DNA from: Hofstenia miamia
Taxonomy: Eukaryota > Xenacoelomorpha > Acoela
Direction of reading: 5' to 3'
NCBI GenBank assembly: GCA_004352715.1
Contig: SCFE01000071.1
Span: forward strand, 381,091 to 445,090
DNA: 64,000 nt
Part shown: positions 31,275 to 44,289 of the stretch, piece by piece
Position numbering within the stretch: position 1 is the stretch's first letter
How the letters are laid out: the number at the start of each line of letters is the position of its first letter
Program-made: the position numbers and the translations under genes
The notes under the pieces: generated by a model
Told to the model about the DNA's origin: nothing
What the model saw: only the letters and a program-made list of their open reading frames with translations
Database searches by the model: none

Positions 31275-31958
31275 GATTGAAAACAATTTACAAGAAACTA
31301 GTACAAAAAACTATAAACTACAATAAGCTATTTACAAACATAATTAAATATATATAATATTAGAATGTGTATGTGTGTATATTTGCATTTTATTCAAAAT
31401 TTTCAAATGAATGTAGTGTATTATTGTCATTAACTAGGCATTGTCTATTAAAAAGGGATATTCGCAATTTCTTTCTGAATTTCTTGTAATTTTTTTTCAA
31501 ATTTAGTTTCTCTATTTAAGTTCTTCCATAATTTAGTTGCTGTGTGGTGAAAATTATTAGAGTGCTTATCCAAACATACAAATGTTTGTGAACGTTCATT
31601 TAATTTAATATACTATTTTAAAAACGAAATTGCGGTTTGACCAAATTTGAATTTTAATAATATTGATAACATATGCATTTTAATTTGGAAATAAGGAGAT
31701 AAAATTTTCTATTTATTAATTGTTTGTGGTTCGGATTTGAAATATTTCTGAGATGATAAAGATACCTTACTCCAGAAGCCATTTTTGTAATTTTAGCCAT
31801 GAAAAATTGTTCGAAATTTAAATCCTTGTCAATTTCAAAACTAAATAGTTAATAGATTCGCTTTGCTTTATTGGTACATGATTTAATTTAAGTTCTGTTT
31901 TTTGTGAGTTTTCGGTTTGTCTTAAGGGAGAATATTATAAATTCTGTTTTTTCAATAT
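31275..31958 (-). mobile_element. CR1/L2-type LINE, copy C (3' fragment)
   Basis: The minus-strand sequence matches copy A from about 18496 (AATATTGAAAAAACA...) to its 3' end. It covers the thumb/C-terminal coding part with many disruptions plus the 3' UTR, ending in TTCAATCTTATTATTATTAT. Confidence 0.8.
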
Positions 31959-31959
31959 T

Positions 31960-33216
31960 TACCGACCCTGGGTGCAAGTAGGCTTGCCGTGGTGTGCTAC
32001 GTACACAACAGAACATCTTGTGTAGTGTTGTTGAAGAATTTTTAGATTGCTGTGTACGCAATACAACATGTTCTGTAGAACCTAAAAGTCCAGAATCTCA
32101 AAAATCACTATTTTTGTTTCATAGAAGACATCTGGTCATTATATTATGTTTTGTATTTTCAATTTAATTAACAAATTTGCAAGCAAAATACTATGAGTTA
32201 TTAATATGAATAACAGCTTAGAACGTTCTTAGAGAACAATAGTTTATATAAAGCATTTCTTGTTAATTTTTTACCACAAAATTATTTTCATCAACTTAAA
32301 TATTTTGACATAAAGTTTTAATTGACCATGAAAAATTTCACAAAAATGCAAGTTATACATTGTTCCTTCCTTATAGATATTTCATAGTTAAAAAAAGTTT
32401 AATTTTTTTCATTAGTACAGTTTTTAGAATATTTGGTCTTCTCACTTTTTCCACAGGGTTGTTAGCATTTATTAAATGTAAGTTTTAAAGAAAATGAAAA
32501 TATGGGTTGGTTTGAAGAGAATGGTATTGTGTTTTAACTTTATAAATAGTTTTGAATAAATTGTGCTTGATAAATATTCTTTTTACAGATCATAGTTTTT
32601 CTAAACAGGACTGGTGTAATAAAAAATTTCTTCATATCTTTGTAGAAAGTTTCAACTATATTAGATCAGCAAAAAAGACTCGCTTTAGGGAATATATATA
32701 AATGTGGATATAGACAAAGTTACGTTTCTAATTTGTATGTATTTTTTAATCATATTATTTTCATTATACGAAATTCATATTTTCAAGTACAAATCTCTTA
32801 CTAATCATATGAAGAATTTTTGAATATATCACTATTGGTTCGGCTTGGAAAATTTTGATCAATCTACAAATTGATAGCTTGGAGTTGGTTCAAAATGTTG
32901 ATAAAATGTTTGTATCTTTAATGACACACTGATCTTTATAGGAATTTTTTTTAATCAAGATAATAGGGAATTTTGTCTTTCTATTAATGATGTATTTGAA
33001 ACTTGGATTTCTGCTAATAAGATCAATCACTTTATCCCATGACAAGTCCATTTTCCTCTCAATTGTAATAATGTTATAGTTGGTATTTATCAAGGATATC
33101 CTCAGAAATATCCGTGTGATTGCATGACTGGTTTAAGCCTGAAGAATAATTATTGAATTATATTAATTTTCTGTTCTTTTAGAATATGTCATAAAATGAA
33201 AGCAATGTTTGCATTT
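31960..33216. other. AT-rich DNA, no gene recognised
   Basis: A short GC-richer block at 31960-32090 contains repeated ACACAACAGAACAT / CAATACAACATGTTCT motifs of unknown nature. The rest is featureless. Confidence 0.4.
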
Positions 33217-33224
33217 AGGTACTG

Positions 33225-33554
33225 TAGAGAGTGACATCGGGTACCCGATTAAACTCGATTCGATTTCGGGTTTCGGGTATGAAATTGTCGGGTTGGGTCG
33301 GTTTCGGGTATAAAGCATAAATTGGTTTTTACAAAAGATACGGATGTTATCCAGCACTGCATTAGAAAACGATCTAAGAGGTTAAGTAACACCAATTAAT
33401 GGCTATTTTTACCCTTTGAGAAAAGGATCCCCGACGTGAGTGTTGCGAATCACAATCTACGTTTCAGGTAGAGTAAAAAATTTTCATGTCTGGTCGGTTT
33501 TGGGTAATGGATTTTCGGATCGGGTCTATCATATGTTCATATTGTCACTCTCTA
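33225..33554. mobile_element. hAT-type MITE (330 bp)
   Basis: Terminal TAGAGAGTGACA on the left is inverted at the right end (GTCACTCTCTA). The flanks AGGTACTG and AGGTACAT agree at 6 of 8 positions, fitting a decayed 8-bp hAT target duplication. Internal GGGTACCCG and TCGGGTTTCGGGT motifs make a GC-rich subterminal region. No coding capacity. Confidence 0.7.
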
Positions 33555-34432
33555 AGGTACATTATAAAATTATGGAAGTGTTTATTTTATGACATCACTT
33601 CCTTTATACAAATCAGGATTAAGAAGGCTTAAATCAGATCAGGTTTGATACTAAAGCAGGGTAGGTCTGTTCACATCTGAAGTGCAGTTGAACCCATTTC
33701 TAACTTAAGTTCATATAATTGGAAAATATTGATTGAACCAATTATTAAATATAGATTTTACTAGCTATGTATCTTGATTGACACATATTTTCATACCTAA
33801 TCTAACCCACACTCACAAACATATACCTGCATCTATTATCAACCTATTAGCAAATCACATTTTGCACAATGGTTTTGAACTACATATCTGAAATCCGCAA
33901 GCAAACATAATTCTCAAATATTAGATGGAAAGGTTGCATGAAAATACATTATAATATCAAATTCAATATGAAAATAACCTGTTTTTTTAATATTTTAATT
34001 CATAAAAAAAGCATTTCTAAATTATTGTTCTGCGAATTCCATTTTAAAAATGTATATGCACACTGTCCATTTGTTCAGATTCGCAAATCCAATATTCATG
34101 TTTTAGCTTAAGTCACGCCCAAACTATGCTCAAACTTGATTATATCTTGTAACTTGGTAAAATATAAAAATACAAATGAGATTACACTGATTAGTATTTT
34201 CGAATCAAAAAGATTATTTAATGAGAAAACCTATTCCAAATTTTCGTAAATAAACACTGATTCTAAAAAAATAGATGTAATCAGCAATACTTAAGAAATA
34301 TGAATGCCATATGTGCAAGTAGATCACATTTATAGTTCATAAGAAAAAACATCAAGTTATTATGTTGGTCTGAAATACAAACAATTAGAAAATATATTGG
34401 TAATTTAAGTTAGGTAGTTTATCCCCTCGAGC

Positions 34433-34785
34433 TTCCAACGAGCCGAGCCGAGCCGAGCTTGAGCACAGTATTTGATATACAACGAGCCCAAAACGACCCT
34501 ATTTTAGGCAAAGCAAGATTATAGTTCTGCTTGTTAATTTGATTATGGAGATTTTCCTTATTTTTGCACTCAGTATGCATTTCCTATAATCATATTTAAG
34601 AAATGTTTATTAAATAATAGGGAGAGCTATGTAAAAAATTCTTTGAGCACAATATTTTAAAAAAAATATCGAGCAAAACGAGCCTCATTCAAAGATTTTA
34701 TGTGGCGAGCCGAACCGAATTTACACAAAATTTACACGAGCTAAACCGAGCCGAGCTTGGAAATGTCGGCTTGTTGACAAGTCTG
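34433..34785. mobile_element. Possible MITE with CGAGCCGAGCCGAG subterminal repeats
   Basis: The left side has CTTCCAACGAGCCGAGCCGA and the right side has AAACCGAGCCGAGCTTGGAA before GTTGACAAGTCTG. These are GC-rich direct repeats at both ends of about 350 bp of AT-rich DNA. True terminal repeats and target duplication were not resolved. Confidence 0.45.
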
Positions 34786-35268
34786 TTGTTGAATTGTATT
34801 TGCCGCCTTTGATTAAAATTTAGAGCATAATTTGACACTTACTTACATACTTACTGTATTTAAATAGCCCGCACAAACTATGATAAATCTTCATCTTTAC
34901 TAATGACTACAATTTCTAGTAAATTTATACGTGAAATCTTAGAAATTTTGACATATACGTCACCTGGATTTTCAATTTAAAATACAGGATAGGTTCAGAG
35001 TAAGTGAAAAACAATATTTCCTTTCATGAAGTAAAACTCTTTAAGAATTTAAACCCACATCCTTTATGTTGGAAATGCTAATGAATTATTCGCGCCAAAA
35101 TTGAATTCAGGATGAGATTTTAGGAGTGTTGTTACAGATGCATTGAATAGTAATGATCCGTTAATAATAAATTATTCTTTGGAATTACTATTCTCAACCT
35201 TACTTTCAAATAGTTGGAATAAAATTTTGCTTAGGAAAACTTTGCAATAATATTTAACATATGTGAAG

Positions 35269-35304
<36 letters not shown>

Positions 35305-35316
35305 TGAAGTAAATAT

Positions 35317-35348
<32 letters not shown>

Positions 35349-37220
35349 CCACATATTTGGCATTCTGGGACAGTATATATCATGACTAAGCACCAGAATA
35401 ATTGCTTATTCCAGCTTAAACACATTAAAATGCCTAATTTGTGCAAAGATTAACATTTGTGAACAATTTGAGTGTAACTATTTACAGAATTCTAATCAAT
35501 ATCTATTACAATTAAATTTTATTGTCAGGTAAATTTCAAATCTGTGTATAGCATGAGCTGTTGCGATTGGTCAGTAGATATATTTTTCTAAAATACTTGC
35601 TATCTTCTATAAATTTAAAAATAGTAAATTTAACCAATTCGTTAACCTGCCGTTCAAAGCAATCCAATTTTTGTAGTAATACTTCAAATACTTTTCAAGC
35701 AAAAATACAGCTGATATTTTCTGAAAAAACTAGTTCCTAAATTCCATATCTCCCAATGCTTAGACTTTGCTATGTTTTGGATAATTACAATTTCCTAGGA
35801 TTTAAAAGTTCAAAAATTACAATATTTTAAAATCAAATACTGTAATATGATGATTCACTAAAAGGCAAAACTGAAACCAATTGGTTTTTGAAAGAAAGAA
35901 GTTTTTTAAAATTGACTTTAGATATATAAACGAAATATATAAACGAAAATTAAGGCTAAATCAGTTTTTAACATTTGAAATGTTAAATTTCGTAAAAGTG
36001 ATGGAAACGTCAAAACAAAAAAACATTGGATCGTATGCAATTGGATGAAACTATATTTATAGGAAAGATAATCTTAACAGGTGGTTTATATTCTTGGACG
36101 AGACAGCATAAAAGCGGATTGATGCGTAAGTCTTCCTTCTGTACTGCCCGATTAAGCCTACATTCCTCTGGGCATAAAGTGATTTTTCTTATTTCACAAT
36201 ATTTATTAAAACTATTTAAGTGATTTTAATAATATAAGCCTTCAAAAAAATTGTACAGTCGCTTTGAATTAGGCAATAAATCGCTGGTAAATGTTCATTT
36301 TTATTTTGAGAAATATATTATCAAATATTTTTAATGAATTACCTAATTTATTTTGGGAAAAATCGAATAAAAAATTTCAAGCACTATAAAATATTTCTTA
36401 TAATTTTTTCCAACTATAAAACTATGGTGTTGAAAATGAAAATATTATATGGATGGCTTCGAAATTTTAAATGCTTTAATAACTAGCATGGTGGCCCTAT
36501 CCGAAACAATTTCAAAAGATAATGTAAAATAAACTGCGTAAAGTAGTTGAAATGAATTGATATTTTCTCAAATGTCATATTTTTTACACTGATTTTTATG
36601 CTTTGAATTAGCACTTCTCATATTTTAGTTAACTATAATTTCTTAACATTACGATGTTCAAGCGAGATAATATTTTAAAAAGCATGAATACGGTGATTTT
36701 TGAGACCGAGCGAAGGCTTAATTTTGGTAGAATTGACGTTTGATTTATAGACCAGAAACATTTTTGCAAACGCCATTATTATTATTCGTCACTAACAATT
36801 CAAAATTGCTTTATAGAAACATTTCAACATTCTTGAAAAAAAATTTGATAATGAATTCTCAAGTTGGAATGCGCATAAAGTTGAAAAATTCTTTTTATGA
36901 ATATTAAAGGTTCTACTATTGATTGTTCACTTAAAATATTAAATTTGCATTTTAACTTTACTTGAACTAAACGAATAAGGCTCGTTTAAAACAAAGGTTG
37001 AACACAAAATCTACTTCTAATTTTACTATAAAAATGAAAGTATAACCAGTATTTTTTTTTAATAATTCCAGGAGGATCGTTTTAGTTGCTTTCCCAGTTC
37101 TTGGAAAACTTCATTTATTGTTCCTTCGGAGTAGAAAAGAGCTTAAAATATGAGTATTTGCAATCCGTCACACTAGACATCAATTTACAGTATTACCTGA
37201 CTTAGCAAGAGTATGAACAG
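34786..37220. other. AT-rich DNA with (TA)n at 35273-35348
   Basis: Two TA tracts, each preceded by GTGAAGTAAATATATA, form a small tandem duplication. No gene recognised in the remainder. Confidence 0.5.
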
Positions 37221-37223
37221 CTA

Positions 37224-38141
37224 AAGTAACGTAAGGCGGGGCAAAAAGGACATTTTTTGGTCAATAAAAACTTTATTTGCTTAAAACAATATTTAGTAAT
37301 GTGTCATAAAAAATACTTGTTTCAAGTTATGTTTTTGTCAAAATAGTGGTGTAAAGTAAGAATGTCAGAATTTTCAGATTTCCAAATATGCGGGGCAAGA
37401 AGGAACGGATTAAAAGAGGCAACGAAATACAGTACAATGTAAAATAAAGTTTAATGAAGCTAAAGCAACAATTACATGTTTCTTTATAAATTTTGACTTT
37501 AGCTATGAATCTAACAATTATAAATAAAAAAAATCAATTCTTAACATAAATCACATATTATTATGCCTTTTGGAAATGTGCAACAATCACTGGTGAGCGC
37601 ATGTCTTACAAACTGAACATAAACCCACTGTTCCTTTGATTTTGCTTGGGACCACAAACTTTCACAAACATAGTACTATTTATGGCTTGAGAGATGAATA
37701 AAATACTGCCTAAGTTATTATATGCTTGAATATAAAACAAACGTTCCTTTTTGCCCCATCTCTATATCTAATTTTAAATGCACTGAAAAATAAAAATGCA
37801 AAGAAGAATGAATCTCTTCTTGCAATGCAGTAGTTTCAGAAGTAAAGAACATAATAAAAAATGTAAAATCATGAAGATCGCCATGTAGTAAAGCCCCAAA
37901 ACAGAAGAAATTCCCCTTAACAAATATTTTAATACTCTCCAAATTTTAACGATTTTTGTCAGAGGATGACTTTAAATTCTCCATATATTCTTTATTAATC
38001 ACTTAAAAATGAAAGCAATACGATTTTCAAAGAACAAAGAGGCGGGAATTATTTTAATCATCATGACTCAGCAAATCAATTAACCAGAAGCTAATAAAGC
38101 ACTGATATAAAAAATTCGTTTCTTTTTGCCCCGCATTACTC
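37224..38141. mobile_element. Non-autonomous DNA element with GCGGGGCAAAAAG termini
   Basis: The left AGTAACGTAAGGCGGGGCAA and the right end, read inward AGTAATGCGGGGCAAAAAGA, are inverted matches. Internal variants of the motif occur at 37390 (GCGGGGCAAGAAGGAACG) and, inverted, at 37741 (GTTCCTTTTTGCCCCATC). About 918 bp, AT-rich interior, no transposase. Superfamily not determined. Confidence 0.55.
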
Positions 38142-38149
38142 TAATATTT

Positions 38150-39696
38150 GCTTGAATTGAAATTTTGAACAATCATAATGCATGATGTTCAATACCTCCA
38201 AGATTTCTATCTGAAAGTACAGAGGAATCTCAATTTATTATTGTTCTAAGAAATAGAATAGACATAGGGCCCACACTGCCTATAATTAATGCAAGCATAT
38301 GCCTGTATATGTCAGGCCCACAGCAAAACTATTGATTTGTGGCTTAAAACATTATATCTAAGTTTTATTATAACATCTGCACTACTGCAAAATAATATAC
38401 ATGCACGGTTGAGTCAAGGAGGGTAATCCGGACATTGCAAACCAAGGAGAAATGTTGTCGAAGAGGACAGAAGGAAATTATGCAATGAAATTAAACATAT
38501 CGCAAGTGTGCCACTTAACACATGTCATTTTATTTCTTTGAATGTTCAACAGTTTTGGAATAGATGAAACAAACAATTTTGTGAAATTCTTGTGGTTGAC
38601 TATCTGACCATACGAATGACTCTATATTGACACTGATATCACAACTTGAAAAGAATTGTTGGATTGTGCGGCTAATATATAATTAAAAAAAGTAAAACTC
38701 AGAAAGTAGTATTCAAATAAATCCATGCGCAATTCCCATGAAATAAGCTTTGTGATATCCCATTGAGATAGACCTCGTGGCAATCGCAAATTATCTTTAA
38801 TAATAATAATAATTTTTTCCCATAGTAACAAAAGTAAAAGGGAAATACAAAAACTTAACTTACACAATTTTAATTTATTGATGGTTCTTATTTCTGTTTG
38901 TCAAAAAAAGGGATATAAATTTTAAATTTAGAAAATTGATAACTTTGATTTCATGAGACATTATGATATTTATAAGATATTTAAGTTTAATTATAGAGTA
39001 TAATAAGATTAGTTTCATGAAAATTTAGCAATTAATCTAACTATTAGGCTTAGAAAGAAATATATTATTGATTTTTGCAAAATGTGTAATGTCGATTATC
39101 AATACACCATGCTATAATAAAACTAATCTATTGCAGCTTGTACAAAAATCCATTTATTATAATTAAATTTTTCACGCTGTAATATGAGAACAAACAGGCG
39201 ATGTTACAATGAATATGGCTGAATATGTGATAAAATATATAATATAGTTTAACAAGTATTCAAAAGTAGATTTGAAACATTACTAGAGTGCGGATTTAAA
39301 CATCATGATCATAAATATGCTGAAAATTTTGCAGAAGTTGATATTTCACATACATTTTTGTCAATTATCAATCAGTTGCTATGTCAACATGTCAACCAAC
39401 CTTCAATCAAAACATCTAATTAATGTTTGAAGACGAATGTTAGGTTTATAAAGTGAACTGATCGTGGCAAGCATTCAATGTAATTAATGATATCTTAGTT
39501 TTCAAAAAGGTTCTTTACGACCACACATATTCTAGCGTTAAGAATGACATATATTTAAATGTTGTTCTAAACTGAGCTTAGGAAAGATTGAATCTAAGAT
39601 TGCTTCCAAAAGAACAATTATGTATAGATTTTATGAATAGAATATAGACAATGTTAAAATTGAATATTAAAATCAGAACAAAGTAATTTATGTATG

Positions 39697-39749
<53 letters not shown>

Positions 39750-40395
39750 TTTTGCTTCTAATTGTTCAGATTGCCTGGTTTCATTTGTTTTTTGTTTTGC
39801 AAAACTGTTTCGACATGCTGAATACTGATTTTGGCAGAAATTAAAAATAATAAATTTTAATAAAAAAATATACATATACTTTTGTTAGATAAACACTTAT
39901 TACGTTCAAATAGTGATAATTTCAGTGACTTTTATTGGCCATTGTTAGAGCATCAATCAAGTACGACAGCAGTATTTGTTTAAATTATTGAAAATTCTTT
40001 ACTAATATTCTATTAATATATTTTCACGTACATACTGTGCAAGAATTTCTGTCAACTAGGAATTTGACATTTCGCGTGAAATATTAATTAAAGCGATATT
40101 TGACACTTAATACATTAGATGCGAAAATTAATTTAATGAATTTACTTTTGTCATTTTCAAGCACTTCAAGTGTTCGCAAAGCAAACAATAACTTAAATGT
40201 ATTTCAGAAGTTACTAAACAGAATTTGCTCACTACCAAACAATAATTGGTTAACACAAAAAAATGATATACTATAAGTGAAATATGTAAATTCTAGTTAT
40301 TCTTTTAGTTTTTTTATCTTAATTGTCAATAATATTTTTTGTTAACTTTTACTACTAGCTAGTTTACAATCTGTTTTGTATGTATTTATATATAT

Positions 40396-40435
<40 letters not shown>

Positions 40436-43400
40436 TATGTGAATATGCATACAGTCAATGAATTTTATAAGCACTATGCATATATCTGAATATAGCAAAC
40501 TTAAGTAAGGAAAAATAAAGACCATCTCAAATATATGAAATAGCGTAAATATACAATACTTTGTATATATTTTCATATAACACCGGTTTCAAGTCAACAT
40601 TTTATGTTTGCAGTAGTTGCGAGATTATAGAATGAATTGACACAATAATTTCTTTGTAATATACAGAAGACTGTAGCAAAAAATTTAAATTATTTTTACC
40701 AAGAATGTTAAATGAATTGCTGTTGACACATTCCTTGTGCTCGGTGTAGCAACTAGGCCTACAGTGAAATTGTTTTATAGCACTAGCTGATTTGTTTATA
40801 AATGTATGCATTTAAATTTGTATTGATTTAAAATTATAAATATTTTAGATATAAACATAGCCAAGACACTCATCATAGTGTCCACCTGCCTACTAAACCG
40901 TAAGTTGTATTGTATTCAATTTCTATTCTAAATTTTTAATCACTTTTTCCATTATTACGTCCTTAAAAGCCAAAAATCATCAAACAAGATTATCATTCAT
41001 CATTTGTGACAACCAATTTTTTTAAATTTATTTTTTGAGACAACTAAAATATTAGTAAATTAGGTTTTTTTTTTAAATTTGGTTCAATTTTCAAATTGTT
41101 ATTAAGCATATAAGCATACAATGTTAGAATTGTCTTAATTAATCATACATGATTAAGATCAAAAGCGGAATTTGTTATAATTAGTAAAACGTAAAAGAAA
41201 ATTTTTGTCTAAATTTTCAGCTGCTAAAGTAGCATACTAGCATCACTCTGTATGTGAATTGCTCATAAAATATAGGTAAACCACTAAATATTTTCATCCC
41301 AGTTAGAGTGAAGAAAAAGGTGCTCATACCACTCTAATTCATTTAATATAGTAATAGTTAGGCCTAAAAAAATTTTTGTGAGAGGTACTTTGTAAAGGAA
41401 ATAATATTTTCAGAATTTAACAAAAATTCTAAAAAACTTTTCAGCTCATATCAGCTTTTCCTTGCTTTTTCATGTTTCTTTTTTTTAAATTCATTTCAAT
41501 TCTTGATAAATACGGCAAAAAACTTGCAACAATATCAAAAAGCAGTGTGTTTTCAGCAAACAACAGTCCAGAATAATTGCTTACTCACATTCTATTCACA
41601 ATATTAAAAAATCTACATTCCACCAATCATTCTGATGGCATACTCAATGAATTTTAACTTCTTTCATGGAGAACGAACTCTTTTAAAAGTTTCATGTAAA
41701 TTCATGTTGTAGTTCTGGAGGCGCAGTCATAAAGAGCGGCAAGAAGCCAAGTCTGAAAATAGATAAAGAATTGTTTGCATGGAATTCTGAAGCAAGAGAC
41801 AGATTCCTAGTTGCTATATTTCTTACCTGAGCAAATTCGAGCAAGATCGCCAAAAGTGTTATCAGAAGCAATGTTTAAATCAAAACAACCAATAAGAATA
41901 AATTATTTATTTAGATAAAGCATTGCCTTTTAAATGCTGCATATATTTTTTGGGTATAATATTGATCTGCATATTGTGATATTGTTTGTTAATATAATCC
42001 AATGTTTCACTATAATTATAAATTCAGCAAAAAAAGCCTCGAACATCAGTGCAATTCTCACACTTTGGGTAGATCTTGGTGAGTATCTCTTTACTGTGTG
42101 TTCGCTTCATAATGATATTACCTCAACTTCCTTAGGAATTGCAAGTGCAATAAGCGTTGTCCTTAGAGAAAAATACAGTTTACTTAAAAAATAGGTGCTC
42201 TAAATACATGCATATATGCTAACTGTAATATTATGAATTTTTTCAAATATCAGTTATCGAAAGTTTTCATTAAGTTATGAAATAATTTGTTATCAAATCA
42301 GGCTTGTCTACAAAAACCATTAAAGCCAAAAAAATAAAAAATATACAATTAAGTGAAACAATGTTTAAACGTTAATGTAAAATATGATTACTAGCATTAC
42401 AAATAAGCAACATACTAATAACGCTGTGAAAGACTTGCAATAATCAAAGTGAAAAGCCGATATATTAAGAATTTCAAAAAACTATGGAACTGCAAAAATC
42501 TAGGAACAATACAGTGGTGTGCATTTGTGTTTATGACATTTAGACTTTATCCATAAAGTTGGTAAAAATATTTTGCTTAAAATTCAGAAAAAGGTACTTT
42601 ATAACAGCTGCTTTCATTAAGGGTATCAGGAGATCACATCCCTAATAATAATGGAATAATTAAAAATACGGTCAGATGTCGTTTGTCAATTTTAAATAAT
42701 AAAAATCATGATCTAGTGACTAGATTTTTTGGGTCGAAGGAAAAGTTGAGCAGAACTTCGCGTTTTATTCTTTGAACTAGGTTGTTTTCACACATGCATT
42801 ACACGAAACTATGATGATAATCTAATGAAACTTTACTGATTATTCTGATTATGTCTATGTGAGGTGAAACCTTGGATAATTGATTGTAGATTTAGAACTA
42901 GAATATTTTGAGTCTACCCATAGCAAATTAGGGTTTAAGTGAATTACTGGATGGGACGTCAGGTGTTCTCCTATGTTATGTTTTGAGCCAAAGAATAGTA
43001 TAAATTGAACCAAATGCCTCTTGTGTCTATGTTTACTAGATTCACAGCAGCTTTACAAGCTACAAATTAAAATCGCATCCTTGTGCTTAGTTACGTTGTG
43101 CACCAAATACGGAAAAAGTGAGCTCAAATTATTTCCGTCATTCTAACACCAGTCCACTAAATTATTCAATACACACATGCTGCAACCACATTTTCAAAAA
43201 CGAACTTCCTGAAGCATTGTACAATTAAACACTTTCTAGATATATATATTTAATGAATCGACAGTGTTTTGTAAATGTAGTGCTTGTTATTTGCTATACA
43301 TTTCTTTTTACTGTCTCCCAATGCTTTTATGAATTTAATAAATCATTCAAGATTGACTAGGGAAACTAGAACAGCGTGAACAGCAAACCAACAAACTGCA

Positions 43401-44150
43401 AAGAATTAGATTTTCCTGATATAATACGAAAATAGCAATTTTAGTGAATTTCATTCAACTAATGCCATTTTTATGCTAAATCTTATATACTAATGATTTG
43501 ATTTCAATGTAGTTTTGAATCACATTAAATGTTTAGGTGATCATTTTCAAGTTGAAGTGCATATTTTTTTGTACAGCAAAATGCATTGCGTGCTGTAACA
43601 CCTATCATGTGATAGAAAATTGTTATTCTCTTCAATGCTTATAAAGAATGTCAACACTAAACTTGTTAGCATTGTAGAGCTCAATTATCTGATTTTTTGG
43701 AGTCAGCTTGGATTTCAAGCACAACCGCTGTGCAATTTTGAGAAGTGAAAACAGTTCTAGAAAAGATGTGAGAAACCTTACACCGGATTTTCATTTATTT
43801 ACAATACATTACATAAAGAATATGTTACAAACAAATACAATACAAAATTCTTTGTAATAATATCATTAGTGTATGTATCACAAAAATCTGCCTTGCCATA
43901 ATAATTTTGTCCTTCCCACATACGTTATCCTTTCATTTAACAAACATAATTTATCCACGATTTTCAAATCAGCATTTGGGCACTCCAAAACATAACTTAA
44001 CCGCGAACTTAGTGAGAAGTTTATAGATAAAATTTTTAAACTCGAGTATTTGTGGTACCTCCTTCTATTGCATCTATTATTCCTTTTAGTTGTTTTAAGT
44101 AGCAAGTGCCTGCCACTATTATTTTGAACTTAATGATTTATATATAGTAA
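38150..44150. other. AT-rich DNA with microsatellites and weak exon-like segments
   Basis: (TA)n tracts at 39698-39744 and 40388-40434. The segment 42028-42078 is bounded by a plausible acceptor (ATAAATTCAG) and a perfect GTGAGT donor and is open in two frames. 41672-41830 is open with coding-like content (GGAVIKSGKKPSLKIDKELF). Neither can be tied to a gene or family. Confidence 0.4.
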
Positions 44151-44151
44151 T

Positions 44152-44282
44152 ACCGATACCGAATCGATACCGCGGTATTTTAAGTGATATTCAACCGCAC
44201 CGAACCGATTTCATATTGCCTCAAAATTGAAAAATGTTTGAATCAAAAAATGATGTTAAACAAATATATATATATATATATA
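44152..44282. repeat. CCGATACCGAATCG-type repeat end plus (TA)n
   Basis: CCGATACCGAATCGATACCG followed by CGGTATTTTAAG is the self-complementary GC-rich signature typical of MITE ends. No partner end was found. A (TA)n tract follows at 44264-44282. Confidence 0.35.
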
Positions 44283-44289
44283 TCAAAGC

